Source of the DNA: Candidatus Omnitrophota bacterium
Lineage (GTDB): Bacteria; Hinthialibacterota; Hinthialibacteria; Hinthialibacterales; JAKPRU01
NCBI GenBank assembly: GCA_029570205.1
Contig: JAKQSI010000093.1
Span: forward strand, 62,001 to 126,000
Length of the DNA: 64,000 nucleotides
Direction: 5' to 3'
Every line of letters begins with the position of its first letter. Position 1 is the first letter of the stretch. Both the position numbers and the translations under genes were made by a program. This document shows positions 56,157 to 64,000 of this stretch, one piece after another. The notes beneath the pieces are model-generated. The model worked only from the letters and a program-made list of their open reading frames with translations, ran no database searches and had not been told where the DNA came from.

Positions 56157-57539
56157 TTAAAAGACTTTGCCGGGATTCAGGAGTCCTTTCGGATCAAAAA
56201 CTTTTTTGATCCGGCGCATTATCTCCATTCCGCCTTCGCCGATCATGGCGGGCAGAAACCGCTTTTTCGCAATCCCGACGCCGTGCTCGCCGGTGATGGT
56301 TCCGCCGAGTTCAATGGCTTTTTGAAAGATCTCTTCGGCGGCCTTGTGGACTTGCAGCATCTCTTCCCGATTTCGCTCATCGGTAAGGAATGTCGGATGC
56401 AGGTTGCCGTCGCCCACATGCCCGAATACGCCCACTCGGAGTTTGTATTTCTGCGCGACGGACTGGATGAAAGCGATCATGTCGGCCAGTTCGCTGCGCG
56501 GAACAGTAGCATCTTCCAGGATGGTGGTGGGGCTGACCCGCGCCAGGGAAGAGAGCGCAGCCCGTCGCGCCTCGACCAGTTGATCGGCCTCGGCATCGGA
56601 GGTCGCCACGGAAATCTGAGATGCGCCATGGGCCATGCACGATCCCCGCGCGGCCTCGATTTCATCGCGAATCTGCTGCGGATGACCATCCACCTGGATC
56701 AGAAGCAGGGCGGCCTTGTCTCTCAAGAGTCCCAGTTTCGCGTTGTCCTCGACGCAGTTGATTACGGTATTGTCCAGAAACTCCAGCGTGCAGGGGATGA
56801 TTCCGTTTGCCACAATCCGAGTAACAGCCCCCCCCGCATCGACCAGGGAGTCGAAGAAAACCAGCATGGTCGCGGTTGCAGCGGGTTTCGGGCGCAGAGA
56901 GACCAGAATCCTGGTGACAATCCCCAGCGTTCCCTCGGAACCGGCGAACAGGCGGGTCAGGTCGTAACCGGCCACGTCTTTTTTGGCTTTGCCGCCGGTT
57001 TTCAGAATGGAACCGTCGGGCAAAACGACCTCCAGTCCCATCAGGTAGTCTCGCGTTACTCCATATTTGAAACAACGCAGGCCACCCGCATTCTCGGCTA
57101 CATTTCCACCCAGTGTGGAGATTTTCATAGAGCCGGGGTCCGGCGGATAAAACAAACCCAGTTTCTCAACCGCTGCCGCCAGGTTTGCCGTAATGACTCC
57201 CGGTTCGGCCAGCGCGGTCAGATTAACCGTGTCGATTTCGAGGATCTTGTCCATTCTCACCGTCTGGAGAACCAGGCCGTTCTCCACGGGAACACAACCG
57301 CCCGACAGACCGGTCCCCGATCCTCGAGGGATGATGGGAACATCGTTTGAGTAAGCGTACCGAATGACTTGCGCCACCTCTTCGGTAGTAACCGGTTGAA
57401 CGATGGCGAGAGGAGGGATATTGAATCCCGGAGTACCGTCATACGCATAGGTGGTCAAATCTTCGGGGGAATGATGGACATGATCGGAGCCAACGATGGA
57501 TTTCAGATGATCGATAAACTGCTGACGGGTGACTTCCAT
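56157..57539 (-). CDS. glcD: FAD-binding glycolate/lactate oxidase subunit GlcD-like
   Basis: FAD-dependent oxidase of the VAO/PCMH flavoprotein superfamily oxidising 2-hydroxyacids such as glycolate or D-lactate. FAD-binding motifs: PIIPRGSGTGLSGGCVP, GGNVAENAGGLRCFKYGVT, and AGSEGTLGIVT. C-terminal segments VFGHVGDGNLHPTF, TGEHGVGIAKK and FDPKGLLNPGKVF are typical of GlcD/Dld. ATG 57539 has GAGG five bases upstream; length 460. No glcE or glcF is adjacent, so the electron acceptor partner is elsewhere or the protein works alone. A perfect palindrome follows. Confidence 0.9.
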   Translation of the reverse strand: MEVTRQQFIDHLKSIVGSDHVHHSPEDLTTYAYDGTPGFNIPPLAIVQPVTTEEVAQVIRYAYSNDVPIIPRGSGTGLSGGCVPVENGLVLQTVRMDKILEIDTVNLTALAEPGVITANLAAAVEKLGLFYPPDPGSMKISTLGGNVAENAGGLRCFKYGVTRDYLMGLEVVLPDGSILKTGGKAKKDVAGYDLTRLFAGSEGTLGIVTRILVSLRPKPAATATMLVFFDSLVDAGGAVTRIVANGIIPCTLEFLDNTVINCVEDNAKLGLLRDKAALLLIQVDGHPQQIRDEIEAARGSCMAHGASQISVATSDAEADQLVEARRAALSSLARVSPTTILEDATVPRSELADMIAFIQSVAQKYKLRVGVFGHVGDGNLHPTFLTDERNREEMLQVHKAAEEIFQKAIELGGTITGEHGVGIAKKRFLPAMIGEGGMEIMRRIKKVFDPKGLLNPGKVF

Positions 57540-57624
57540 GGCAGCCTCATAAGATTCAAATGAGATACGACACATCTTATCGCATTTCTCACGAATGATT
57601 CATGGGAGAGGTCGGAGGAACAGT

Positions 57625-60087
57625 TCAGCGGGAGAAGGTTACTCGATGATTGCTCTTGTGAGGAACCAGCCATGTCTCTCCCTGCCGGGCGGAGAATAGA
57701 TCGGAAGCGTAGTAAGACCCTTTGATGGAACAGTCTTCCGCGAAAACCATCATTCTGCCCAGATAACTGACTGTGACAGGACTCTCGGCTCCATAAACCA
57801 GCTCGAGCAAAGAGCCTTTCCGCAACGAGGGAGTGGCGTAGAGGTACGTCCCCTCAAGGAGAAAATATGCCACACGATTATGGTCGGTATCCCAGGAAAC
57901 CACGGCCAGTTTGCCGTCCGTTTCGATTGTCGGTCCGCGGACCCCCTCCCCCGAATCGGCGACAATGACATCATGCCCCTTGATCCCCCAGGGGATGCGG
58001 ATTCCATGTCCTTTTTCGAGTTTCATCTGCTCGAATGAAAACCACGCGTTATCCAGGGTGTCGGTCATGACCAGGTGAAACGCGGAGTTGCCGAGCATCG
58101 GCTGCATACACTCCAGCATCCGGTCCTGACCATCGCGAATCACATCGGCTTGAACTCTGTCGCCGGAGGAAAACACAATACGCAGATGGGCTGTCTGGGA
58201 AATGGCCGACATGTGAGTCGGTTGACCTTTCTTGCCCGTATCGATCCGAATCGGATGCGTAATGGCGATCACCCGTGGGACCTCCGTTACCCCCTTGATT
58301 TCTTCCTCCGATTCGATGGGAACCAGGATCGAGTGGCTTGCCGTGGCTTCGGACACGCCGCGAACCAGCGACACAAAATAGGGCAGCCCCAGGGACTTGT
58401 CCGTTCGATAGAACGATATCCACTCCAAGTCATTCTGTTTTTGGGCGCATACGAGTTGCCCGTCCGCTACGAACGATTTTGAAGAAAACACTTCCCCAGA
58501 ACCTTTCGCGGACATATCGACTCCCTGGAATATCCTTCGCTGAATATTCTTGAACGAGAGATAATCCCCCACCGCTACTCCGTCCGCTGTCAGTTCCCGG
58601 GCAAGGAAGAAATCTTCGGATTCATCGGATTGGAGGATAATAAGCGGCTGTTTGTTGCTGGCGAGGATTTTGGCGGAGCCTTTTGATCGTGTAAGTTTTT
58701 TTGGCGATTCCTCTCGCCACCATGCAAGCGAGGCCGGATGGCTTGCGGTTTCCATACCGCCGTTTTCCCAGATTTCCATGGAATAAGGATCGCCGGTATT
58801 CGCTAGAGAAAGCAGGACCGGCCCAATGGCCGAGGGTCTTCCGCTCCTGCCGGGCGGGAACCAGCCCCCGGAGGGAGTAGGAGTGGGAGTCGCTTCCGGT
58901 TTGGGATGGTATAACCGCCAGAGCCACCTGGCGTATTCTCCTCTCTGCAACGCGGATTTCGGGGTTGTTCTCGGCTGCGGTGCGAGGAGAGAGGTTGGAG
59001 TGGGCGTCGGGGTGGAAGGGCCGGGTTCTTTGGCGTCACCTTCTTCCCAGAAGATGTTTCTTGTTCCCGGAGGCCAGGTCCGGGGGTCGTCCGGCGCCGG
59101 GTTCCCCTGTTCCGTTAGCCGTATGATAAGCGGCTGATCGGGAATCTTCTGTCTCCGAATGGTTTCCGTGATGCGGTCGCGGGGAATATAGTTCGGCAGA
59201 TTGGGGCCACCGACCCGGCGGACCGCATCCGCGAAAACAAGACTGTAGAACATGGGATACTCCAGATCCTCCAGGGAAGTATCGGATGAATCCGATGTGT
59301 TCCAGGATTGAAGAAGCCATTCCACGGCTTGAATCATGTCGGCGGTGAATTCGCGGTAGTCTTTCTTCTCGTAGAGGCTCTTGTCTTGATCTGCCGCCGC
59401 TGCCGAACAGAACAGGGTAATCAGTCCGAAACAGGCCGATGTCTGCATCCGTTGGTCCACGGTCAGGTTCATCGGATTGGTTTGTCGAAACTGCTCGGAA
59501 AGGACGGCGTGTTCCCGGCCGAATTGCTCGAGAAGGGGGCCACGCTCTTTTTTCTCCAGGGATCCCACCAACAGATCGCAGGACAGCAGAACGGTTGCCA
59601 GCAATTCGCTTGATTTCGGCAGGAGGTCAGGAATGAGCGGGGTTGTCTGAAGATCGTTGAGTGCGCGTCGTATCAGGAAAAGCCCATTATTACAAGTGTG
59701 CTGTTTATGCTCGATATAACCGGAGAAAGCCGTATCGAGCATAACGCCACAGAAATAATGAATGATCTGTGGATCCGATTCGAGCAAAGAAAGGGGCGTA
59801 TTGGTTTCCCAGAGGACCGCCCCCAGGTAAGACGGATTCTTCGGGTCGGCATAGGATTCCACGCGCTCGGACAAAGCGGCGCGCAGCGAATCAAGATCGT
59901 CGGCTTTCACCAGTTTGCGCACAGTTTCCCTGTCTGTGAAGAGAAACGGTGAATCCACTCGATCCTGCCATCGCAGCAAACGTCGGATGTGATTCTGGAT
60001 ATCCGAGGAAACAAACTGCGCCCCTGCTCCGGTGACGGTCACGAGGCAGAGAATCAAGCATAGAATGGATGCTGCGGCGGATTTCAT
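57625..60087 (-). CDS. Large secreted protein of unknown function
   Basis: An exported 820-residue protein with signal peptide MKSAAASILCLILCLVTVTG (cleavage after AGA, residue 23). The N-terminal 350 residues look alpha-helical (LLATVLLSCDLLVGSLEKKE; QAVEWLLQSWNTSDSS). Two low-complexity Pro/Thr linkers (TPTPTPTSLLAPQPRTTPKS and EATPTPTPSGGWFPPG) separate it from a beta-rich C-terminal half (ENGGMETASHPASLAWWREE; FLLEGTYLYATPSLRKGSLL). The helical-then-beta layout recalls heparinase II/alginate lyase proteins, but no catalytic signature is evident. It is followed on the same strand by glcD and preceded by the Tat-exported protein, so it may be a T2SS or Sec cargo. Function unknown. Confidence 0.5.
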   Translation of the reverse strand: MKSAAASILCLILCLVTVTGAGAQFVSSDIQNHIRRLLRWQDRVDSPFLFTDRETVRKLVKADDLDSLRAALSERVESYADPKNPSYLGAVLWETNTPLSLLESDPQIIHYFCGVMLDTAFSGYIEHKQHTCNNGLFLIRRALNDLQTTPLIPDLLPKSSELLATVLLSCDLLVGSLEKKERGPLLEQFGREHAVLSEQFRQTNPMNLTVDQRMQTSACFGLITLFCSAAAADQDKSLYEKKDYREFTADMIQAVEWLLQSWNTSDSSDTSLEDLEYPMFYSLVFADAVRRVGGPNLPNYIPRDRITETIRRQKIPDQPLIIRLTEQGNPAPDDPRTWPPGTRNIFWEEGDAKEPGPSTPTPTPTSLLAPQPRTTPKSALQRGEYARWLWRLYHPKPEATPTPTPSGGWFPPGRSGRPSAIGPVLLSLANTGDPYSMEIWENGGMETASHPASLAWWREESPKKLTRSKGSAKILASNKQPLIILQSDESEDFFLARELTADGVAVGDYLSFKNIQRRIFQGVDMSAKGSGEVFSSKSFVADGQLVCAQKQNDLEWISFYRTDKSLGLPYFVSLVRGVSEATASHSILVPIESEEEIKGVTEVPRVIAITHPIRIDTGKKGQPTHMSAISQTAHLRIVFSSGDRVQADVIRDGQDRMLECMQPMLGNSAFHLVMTDTLDNAWFSFEQMKLEKGHGIRIPWGIKGHDVIVADSGEGVRGPTIETDGKLAVVSWDTDHNRVAYFLLEGTYLYATPSLRKGSLLELVYGAESPVTVSYLGRMMVFAEDCSIKGSYYASDLFSARQGETWLVPHKSNHRVTFSR

Positions 60088-60217
60088 TTTTCAGACTTAG
60101 ACAATGGGATACAGATATTCTGCGGGTGGGGATTGGACGGGAAAAGGGAGACCGCAAACAACTACGCCCTGTGTGAACCGGGCACAGTTGCGGATGTCTG
60201 CACAGCCCCTTCAAAAA

Positions 60218-61660
60218 TCAAGCCTCTTCGATCAGTTCAAATCCCATCAGGTCGTTCAACGTTCTGACGGATTGTTTGTGATCGCCATAGAAGGTTACGC
60301 GGTGCCAGCCCCAGCGATCCCATTCCGAAAGCAGTTTGTTGATATCCCCTTTGACTTCTGCGGCCAGCTTGTTCCGACAGGCCTTGTCTTCATCGATGTT
60401 TTCGACCGTGACACCCTGGTGAAAAATAATCTGCTTCCGCGAAGAGCTGATCTCCAGAGTGGTCACCGTCTCGCCGAGAGGCATGAGTGAGCGGACACAC
60501 GCGCCCTTTCGGTCTTCCGAGTGGGAACGAATGTGATAGGGGTTGCTCTTGCCATTCGGCCCGAACACCTTGGTGGGGGCCACGCAGTGCGCGTAGATGA
60601 TCCGGTTCTTGGAAGTGTCGATGACCGGATCGGAGATGTATCCCGGAACCCCCGCCAGATAGGTCATCATCAGCATGGTGAGCGTCGAGGGCAAATCGCC
60701 CTCGCAGGCCCCCACATACCCGTCATTGTTCAGTTGCGTAAATCCCATGCAGGGATAAGCGGACAGTTTTCCACCGTAGAACAGGCCCAGGCAGTCTACG
60801 GCGATCGCCTGCGCGCCGTATTGCTGCATGACATCCCACATCGCAAGGTAGAAGGCAGCGGATTTTTCAATATCCTCCGGGGTCGGCTCGACTACTTTTT
60901 TGGCCTTTCGAGTCCAGAACCTGGCCCATTTCGCGGCCTCTTTCCGGTCCGCCTTCTCATAAGCCGCATTCATTTCCGGCGACTTGACCTGAAGAATCTT
61001 GACCCCGAACACATCGCGGATGGCATCGACATCCCCCCGCAGTTTTTCCCGGTCGGTGACATCCACAATGGTGGAGGCTTGCAGCTTCTTGATGCACTCG
61101 AAGCATTTCACACCCCGGACAACATCCTCGAAACGGGAGGAGGAGACATACGCCACCCTTTGCTTGTTTCTTTTTGCAGCCGAATACGCCGTGAGAAATT
61201 CGCCGGACCCGCCGTAAAGATCATCGACAAACAGAGTGGGTTTGCCGGATGCCCCGATTACCTGGGGAGCGCCGGTCCAGATACCGAGCATGTACACGAT
61301 GTATCCGTCAATATTTTCCCCGCTCTTGACCAGGTTTTCGGCTTCTGTGCCGTTCTGTACGGTCACCGGGAGAAACTCGACTGCCGGGCAGGCTTCCTGG
61401 AGTTTTGCGGTCAATTCCGCCTTGCGGCCTTCATAATCGTAACCGATATTCGGCCAGGTGGGTGTATCGGGAGAAATGTGGGTGAAGACCAGGCGAAGCC
61501 GGGGCCTGGCGCCACAGATCTCGGCCCGGCATTCCCCGGCGAGTGACGGGCTTCCTCCCAGAGCGAACATGGATGCACACGCCGCACATCCCGCCATGAA
61601 TTCACGTCGGTCCACACAATACGGTTGACTTGTACGAACGAGATCTTTCTGAGAATTCAT
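60218..61660 (-). CDS. Tat-exported L-fucose/L-arabinose isomerase-fold protein
   Basis: A 480-residue protein with a Tat signal (DRREFMAGCAACASMFALGG, twin Arg at 18-19; two Cys follow). The body has FucI/AraI-like features: VDCLGLFYGGKLSAYPCMGF, then NDGYVGACEGDLPSTLTMLM, PGYISDPVIDTSKNRIIYAH followed by CVAPTK, and a C-terminal IIFHQGVTVENI. In the FucI family, metal ligands are Glu, Asp and His; the Glu and Asp in ACEGD and the His in AHCVAPT are plausible ligands. It may act on sugars outside the cytoplasm or be a sugar-binding relative. Neighbours are sdhB and the secreted orphan. Confidence 0.65.
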   Translation of the reverse strand: MNSQKDLVRTSQPYCVDRREFMAGCAACASMFALGGSPSLAGECRAEICGARPRLRLVFTHISPDTPTWPNIGYDYEGRKAELTAKLQEACPAVEFLPVTVQNGTEAENLVKSGENIDGYIVYMLGIWTGAPQVIGASGKPTLFVDDLYGGSGEFLTAYSAAKRNKQRVAYVSSSRFEDVVRGVKCFECIKKLQASTIVDVTDREKLRGDVDAIRDVFGVKILQVKSPEMNAAYEKADRKEAAKWARFWTRKAKKVVEPTPEDIEKSAAFYLAMWDVMQQYGAQAIAVDCLGLFYGGKLSAYPCMGFTQLNNDGYVGACEGDLPSTLTMLMMTYLAGVPGYISDPVIDTSKNRIIYAHCVAPTKVFGPNGKSNPYHIRSHSEDRKGACVRSLMPLGETVTTLEISSSRKQIIFHQGVTVENIDEDKACRNKLAAEVKGDINKLLSEWDRWGWHRVTFYGDHKQSVRTLNDLMGFELIEEA

Positions 61661-61717
61661 TCTTTGTTCCTCCGATTCGGATGCCGGATGACGTATTCGA
61701 ATGCACAGTATGCCTTA

Positions 61718-62473
61718 CTATTTTCCGTATAGGAAGTCCTTGATGGACTGGACCACCACGTCGCCGTTCAGCCTGGCGATTACTGTCGTTAAAGGGATCT
61801 TTTTCGGGCAGACCCGGACACAGTTCTGTGCATTGCCGCACTCATGAATCCCACCGGGCTGCATAATGGCACGCAGTCGCTCGGCTTTTTCATACCTGCC
61901 GGTAGGATGAATGTTGAACAGGCGGACCTGGGCGAGAATTGCCGCGCCATAGAAGGAATTCCTGTCGTTGACTTGAGGACAGGCATCCAGGCAACAGCCG
62001 CAGGTCATGCACCGTGCGTATTCGTAAGCCTCCATCTGTTCCTCCGGTGATCGTTTCGGGCCGGGACCAAGATTGTGGGTTCCATCGATCTCCACCCAGG
62101 CGTGGACCTTCTTGAGCGTTTCGAACATTCGGGAGCGGTCTACCACGAGATCCCGGACAACCGGAAACTTCCGCATCGGTTGCAGGATAACCGGTGTTTC
62201 AATTTGATCGATCAATGCGGTGCAGGCTTGGCGGACCCGGCCGTTGATGACCATGGTGCAGGCTCCGCAGACCTCCTCCAGACAGCTGCACTCCCAGGCT
62301 ACAGGAGCAACCTGCCTCCCGGAGACATTTACCGGGTTGCGCCGGATTTCCTGCAAAAGAGCAATGACGTTCATATTGGGCCTGGATTCGACCTCGAACT
62401 CCTCCCAATACGGTTCGGCTCCGGGGTTGTCCTGTCGCCTGACTTTGACCCGAATCTTGTCCGCCGCGCTCAT
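61718..62473 (-). CDS. sdhB: Succinate dehydrogenase/fumarate reductase iron-sulfur subunit
   Basis: SdhB carries the three iron-sulfur clusters that pass electrons from SdhA to quinone. The 2Fe-2S site is CSCLEEVCGACTMVINGRVR with the last Cys in RQAC; the second region is CMTCGCCLDACPQV and the third CGNAQNCVRVCPKKIP. The sequence fits the B. subtilis/Chlamydia-type enzyme rather than the E. coli type. ATG 62473; 251 residues. It is downstream of sdhA on the minus strand (45-base gap); the membrane subunit SdhC is not in view. Confidence 0.95.
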   Translation of the reverse strand: MSAADKIRVKVRRQDNPGAEPYWEEFEVESRPNMNVIALLQEIRRNPVNVSGRQVAPVAWECSCLEEVCGACTMVINGRVRQACTALIDQIETPVILQPMRKFPVVRDLVVDRSRMFETLKKVHAWVEIDGTHNLGPGPKRSPEEQMEAYEYARCMTCGCCLDACPQVNDRNSFYGAAILAQVRLFNIHPTGRYEKAERLRAIMQPGGIHECGNAQNCVRVCPKKIPLTTVIARLNGDVVVQSIKDFLYGK

Positions 62474-62518
62474 GGTATCCTTTCAAGAGTTAAAGAATCT
62501 CCATTCATCCGTGCCTCA

Positions 62519-64000
62519 TCAATCGTACCGACGCGGATGCGGTTCGATCAGACTGTGATCGACTTTCTCATATGTAATTTCCGGCCCGGTGGGTGTATAC
62601 GTGGCAATGGTGGTTTTGCACCACCGGTCGTGGTTTGCTTTCCAGAGTTTGAGATACTCCCGGTATTCGGGGGAATCCACATTATCCGGCTGTTTGATCT
62701 CAAATTGCTTTTTGAAGTGCGAGCCACGGCATTCATTCCGCTGCAATGCGCCTTTCACGATGATTTTTGCCAACTCCAGCATATTCCACAGTTGATGCAG
62801 GAACAGCGCCGGCTGGTTGTTCCAGGTGGAATTATCGAGGGCCGAGCAGTCTTTCCATCGTTCCTGCAAAGCGTCCAGTTTAATTTGGGTTTCCTGAAGC
62901 TGAGGATTTTCACGCACGATGGTGACATTTTTCTCCATCCACTCTCCGAGTTCGCCATGGAGGCGATAGGGATTTTCCTTGCCGTTCATTTTGCGTATCC
63001 GTTCGAGGCGATCGGCTATGCGTTTTCTTTCATTTTCGGCGGCTGCGCTGAAATCGCCCTGGACGCTCTTGTGGAATTGGATGACCGCCGGCGCAACAAC
63101 CAGCCCCGCGAAAATACAGGAGAGCAGGGAATTGGCTCCCAGGCGATTCGCGCCGTGATATTGACAATCCACCTCGCCGATTGCATACAGGCCGGGGATG
63201 TTGGTCATGTGGTTTTTAGGGCTGCGGCGATCCAGAAGGCCATCCGGTGTTTTTTCGTAGCCCACCCACAGGCCACCCATGGAATAATGCACCGCCGGAA
63301 AAATGCGCATGGGGGTTTTGCGCGGGTCTTCGCCGACGAATTTTTCGTATATCTCCAGAATCCCGCCCAATTTGCGGTCCAACTCCTGCGCAGGTTTGTG
63401 GGTCAGGTCCAGATACACCATGGCTTTTCCATCCAGGCCGAGGCCGAGGTTGATACAGACATCGTAAATCTCACGGGAGGCGACATCGCGAGGAACCAGG
63501 TTTCCATATCGCGGGTAACGTTCTTCGAGGAAATACCACCGATCCTCTTCGGGGATGGTTTCGGGAGGACGGGGGTCGCCTTTCTTTTTCGGGACCCAGA
63601 TTCGTCCGCCCTCTCCGCGAGCGGATTCCGATATGAGGCGCAACTTGTCTGTTCCCGGAATGGCCGTGGGATGGATCTGGATAAACTCTCCATTGGCGTA
63701 CTTTGCGCCCTGCTGGTAGACCATGGATGCCGCCGAGCCGGTATTGATCATGGAATTGGTGGTTCGTCCGAATACCAGACCGGGACCGCCGGTGGCCAGG
63801 ATCACGGCGGCTCCTTCGAACGCACGGACCTCCATGGTTGCCAAATTGACCGCCACAATGCCGCAACAGATCCCTTTCGAGTCGATGACCGCCGAGAGGA
63901 ACTCCCAATTCTCGTATTTTTTGACTTTTCCAGCGGCCTCGTACCGGCGGACCTGTTCATCAAGCGCGTATAAAAGCTGCTGGCCGGTTGTTGAGCCGGA
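62519..64000 (-). CDS. sdhA: Succinate dehydrogenase flavoprotein subunit (5' end outside window)
   Basis: The frame is open to the right edge at 64000, so the N-terminus (FAD His) is missing; 493 residues are visible. It starts SGSTTGQQLLYALDEQVRRY and includes NLATMEVRAFEGAAVILATG, the active-site HPTAIPGTDKLRLISESARG block with IHPTAI, REGGRIWVP-like GEGGRIWVPKKKGD, HYSMGGLWVGYEKT, GLYAIGEVDCQYHGANRLGA and NSLLSCIFAGLV. The catalytic Arg and His regions are intact. C-terminal segments match non-classical SdhA. Confidence 0.95.
   Translation of the reverse strand, partial: SGSTTGQQLLYALDEQVRRYEAAGKVKKYENWEFLSAVIDSKGICCGIVAVNLATMEVRAFEGAAVILATGGPGLVFGRTTNSMINTGSAASMVYQQGAKYANGEFIQIHPTAIPGTDKLRLISESARGEGGRIWVPKKKGDPRPPETIPEEDRWYFLEERYPRYGNLVPRDVASREIYDVCINLGLGLDGKAMVYLDLTHKPAQELDRKLGGILEIYEKFVGEDPRKTPMRIFPAVHYSMGGLWVGYEKTPDGLLDRRSPKNHMTNIPGLYAIGEVDCQYHGANRLGANSLLSCIFAGLVVAPAVIQFHKSVQGDFSAAAENERKRIADRLERIRKMNGKENPYRLHGELGEWMEKNVTIVRENPQLQETQIKLDALQERWKDCSALDNSTWNNQPALFLHQLWNMLELAKIIVKGALQRNECRGSHFKKQFEIKQPDNVDSPEYREYLKLWKANHDRWCKTTIATYTPTGPEITYEKVDHSLIEPHPRRYD

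Noticed and set aside
60521-61546. Plus-strand frame of 341 codons
   Set aside because: Antisense to the Tat-exported isomerase-like gene; no recognisable protein features.
62075-63973. Long plus-strand frame of 632 codons
   Set aside because: Entirely antisense to sdhB and sdhA, which have clear motifs; a shadow frame.

Overview
The window looks like a piece of chromosome from a Gram-negative, flagellated, chemotactic bacterium of an uncultivated lineage. The evidence is a complete type II secretion (T2SS) operon with an outer-membrane secretin, lipid II flippase MurJ, a flagellar switch protein, a full chemotaxis cluster, a Tat-exported protein with an isomerase-like fold, sugar operons with TIM-barrel isomerases, a dockerin-like motif, and 23S-5S rRNA genes with no 16S beside them. 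This combination suggests one of the FCB/PVC-neighbouring candidate phyla (for example Sumerlaeota, Hydrogenedentota or Hinthialibacterota). That placement is inference only and rests on no phylogeny.

Layout. 0-3.5 kb: end of a small heat-shock protein, an rmlD-like reductase, fliN and an orphan coiled-coil protein. 3.8-16.1 kb: T2SS operon gspE-F-G-H-I-J-K-L-M-C-D, tightly packed. 16.1-17.1 kb: HD-GYP protein. 17.5-21.6 kb: four-gene sugar operon on the minus strand. 22-25.9 kb: murJ, a secreted M30-like protein that has lost its catalytic residues, and a stray pseudopilin. 26-28 kb: glyA, tRNA-Phe and a cNMP-binding protein. 28.4-31.8 kb: a 23S-5S unit with boxA-like leader, bracketing processing stem and a strong terminator. 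32-33.7 kb: decayed region with a REC-GGDEF pseudogene, a small ORF, a YvyF-like zinc-ribbon protein and repeats. 33.7-37.8 kb: signalling genes, namely an HD-GYP response regulator, a divergent response regulator with a HEPN-like C-terminus, a membrane coiled-coil protein and a STAS protein. 37.8-44 kb: minus-strand chemotaxis operon cheW-R-A-C-D-Y-B. 44.2-54.2 kb: cell-surface sugar region (sugar epimerase, methyltransferase, ArnT-like glycosyltransferase, two O-antigen-ligase/TPR proteins) interrupted by a M24 peptidase and aroQ. 54.4-57.5 kb: GNAT, DUF1848 and glcD. 57.6-61.7 kb: two exported proteins, one large and unassigned, one Tat-dependent and FucI-like. 61.7-64 kb: sdhB and a partial sdhA running off the right edge.

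The genes form a few modules: export (T2SS with minor pseudopilins and secreted candidate substrates), movement and signalling (chemotaxis, c-di-GMP turnover by two HD-GYP proteins, STAS and response regulators), envelope polysaccharide synthesis, and sugar or organic-acid catabolism feeding succinate dehydrogenase. Intergenic regions carry small families of palindromic repeats. The most unusual items are the degenerate metalloprotease with a dockerin-like loop, the response regulator with a HEPN-like tail, the unlinked 23S-5S unit, and a perfect 28-bp palindrome with a diverged second copy in the same genomic context.
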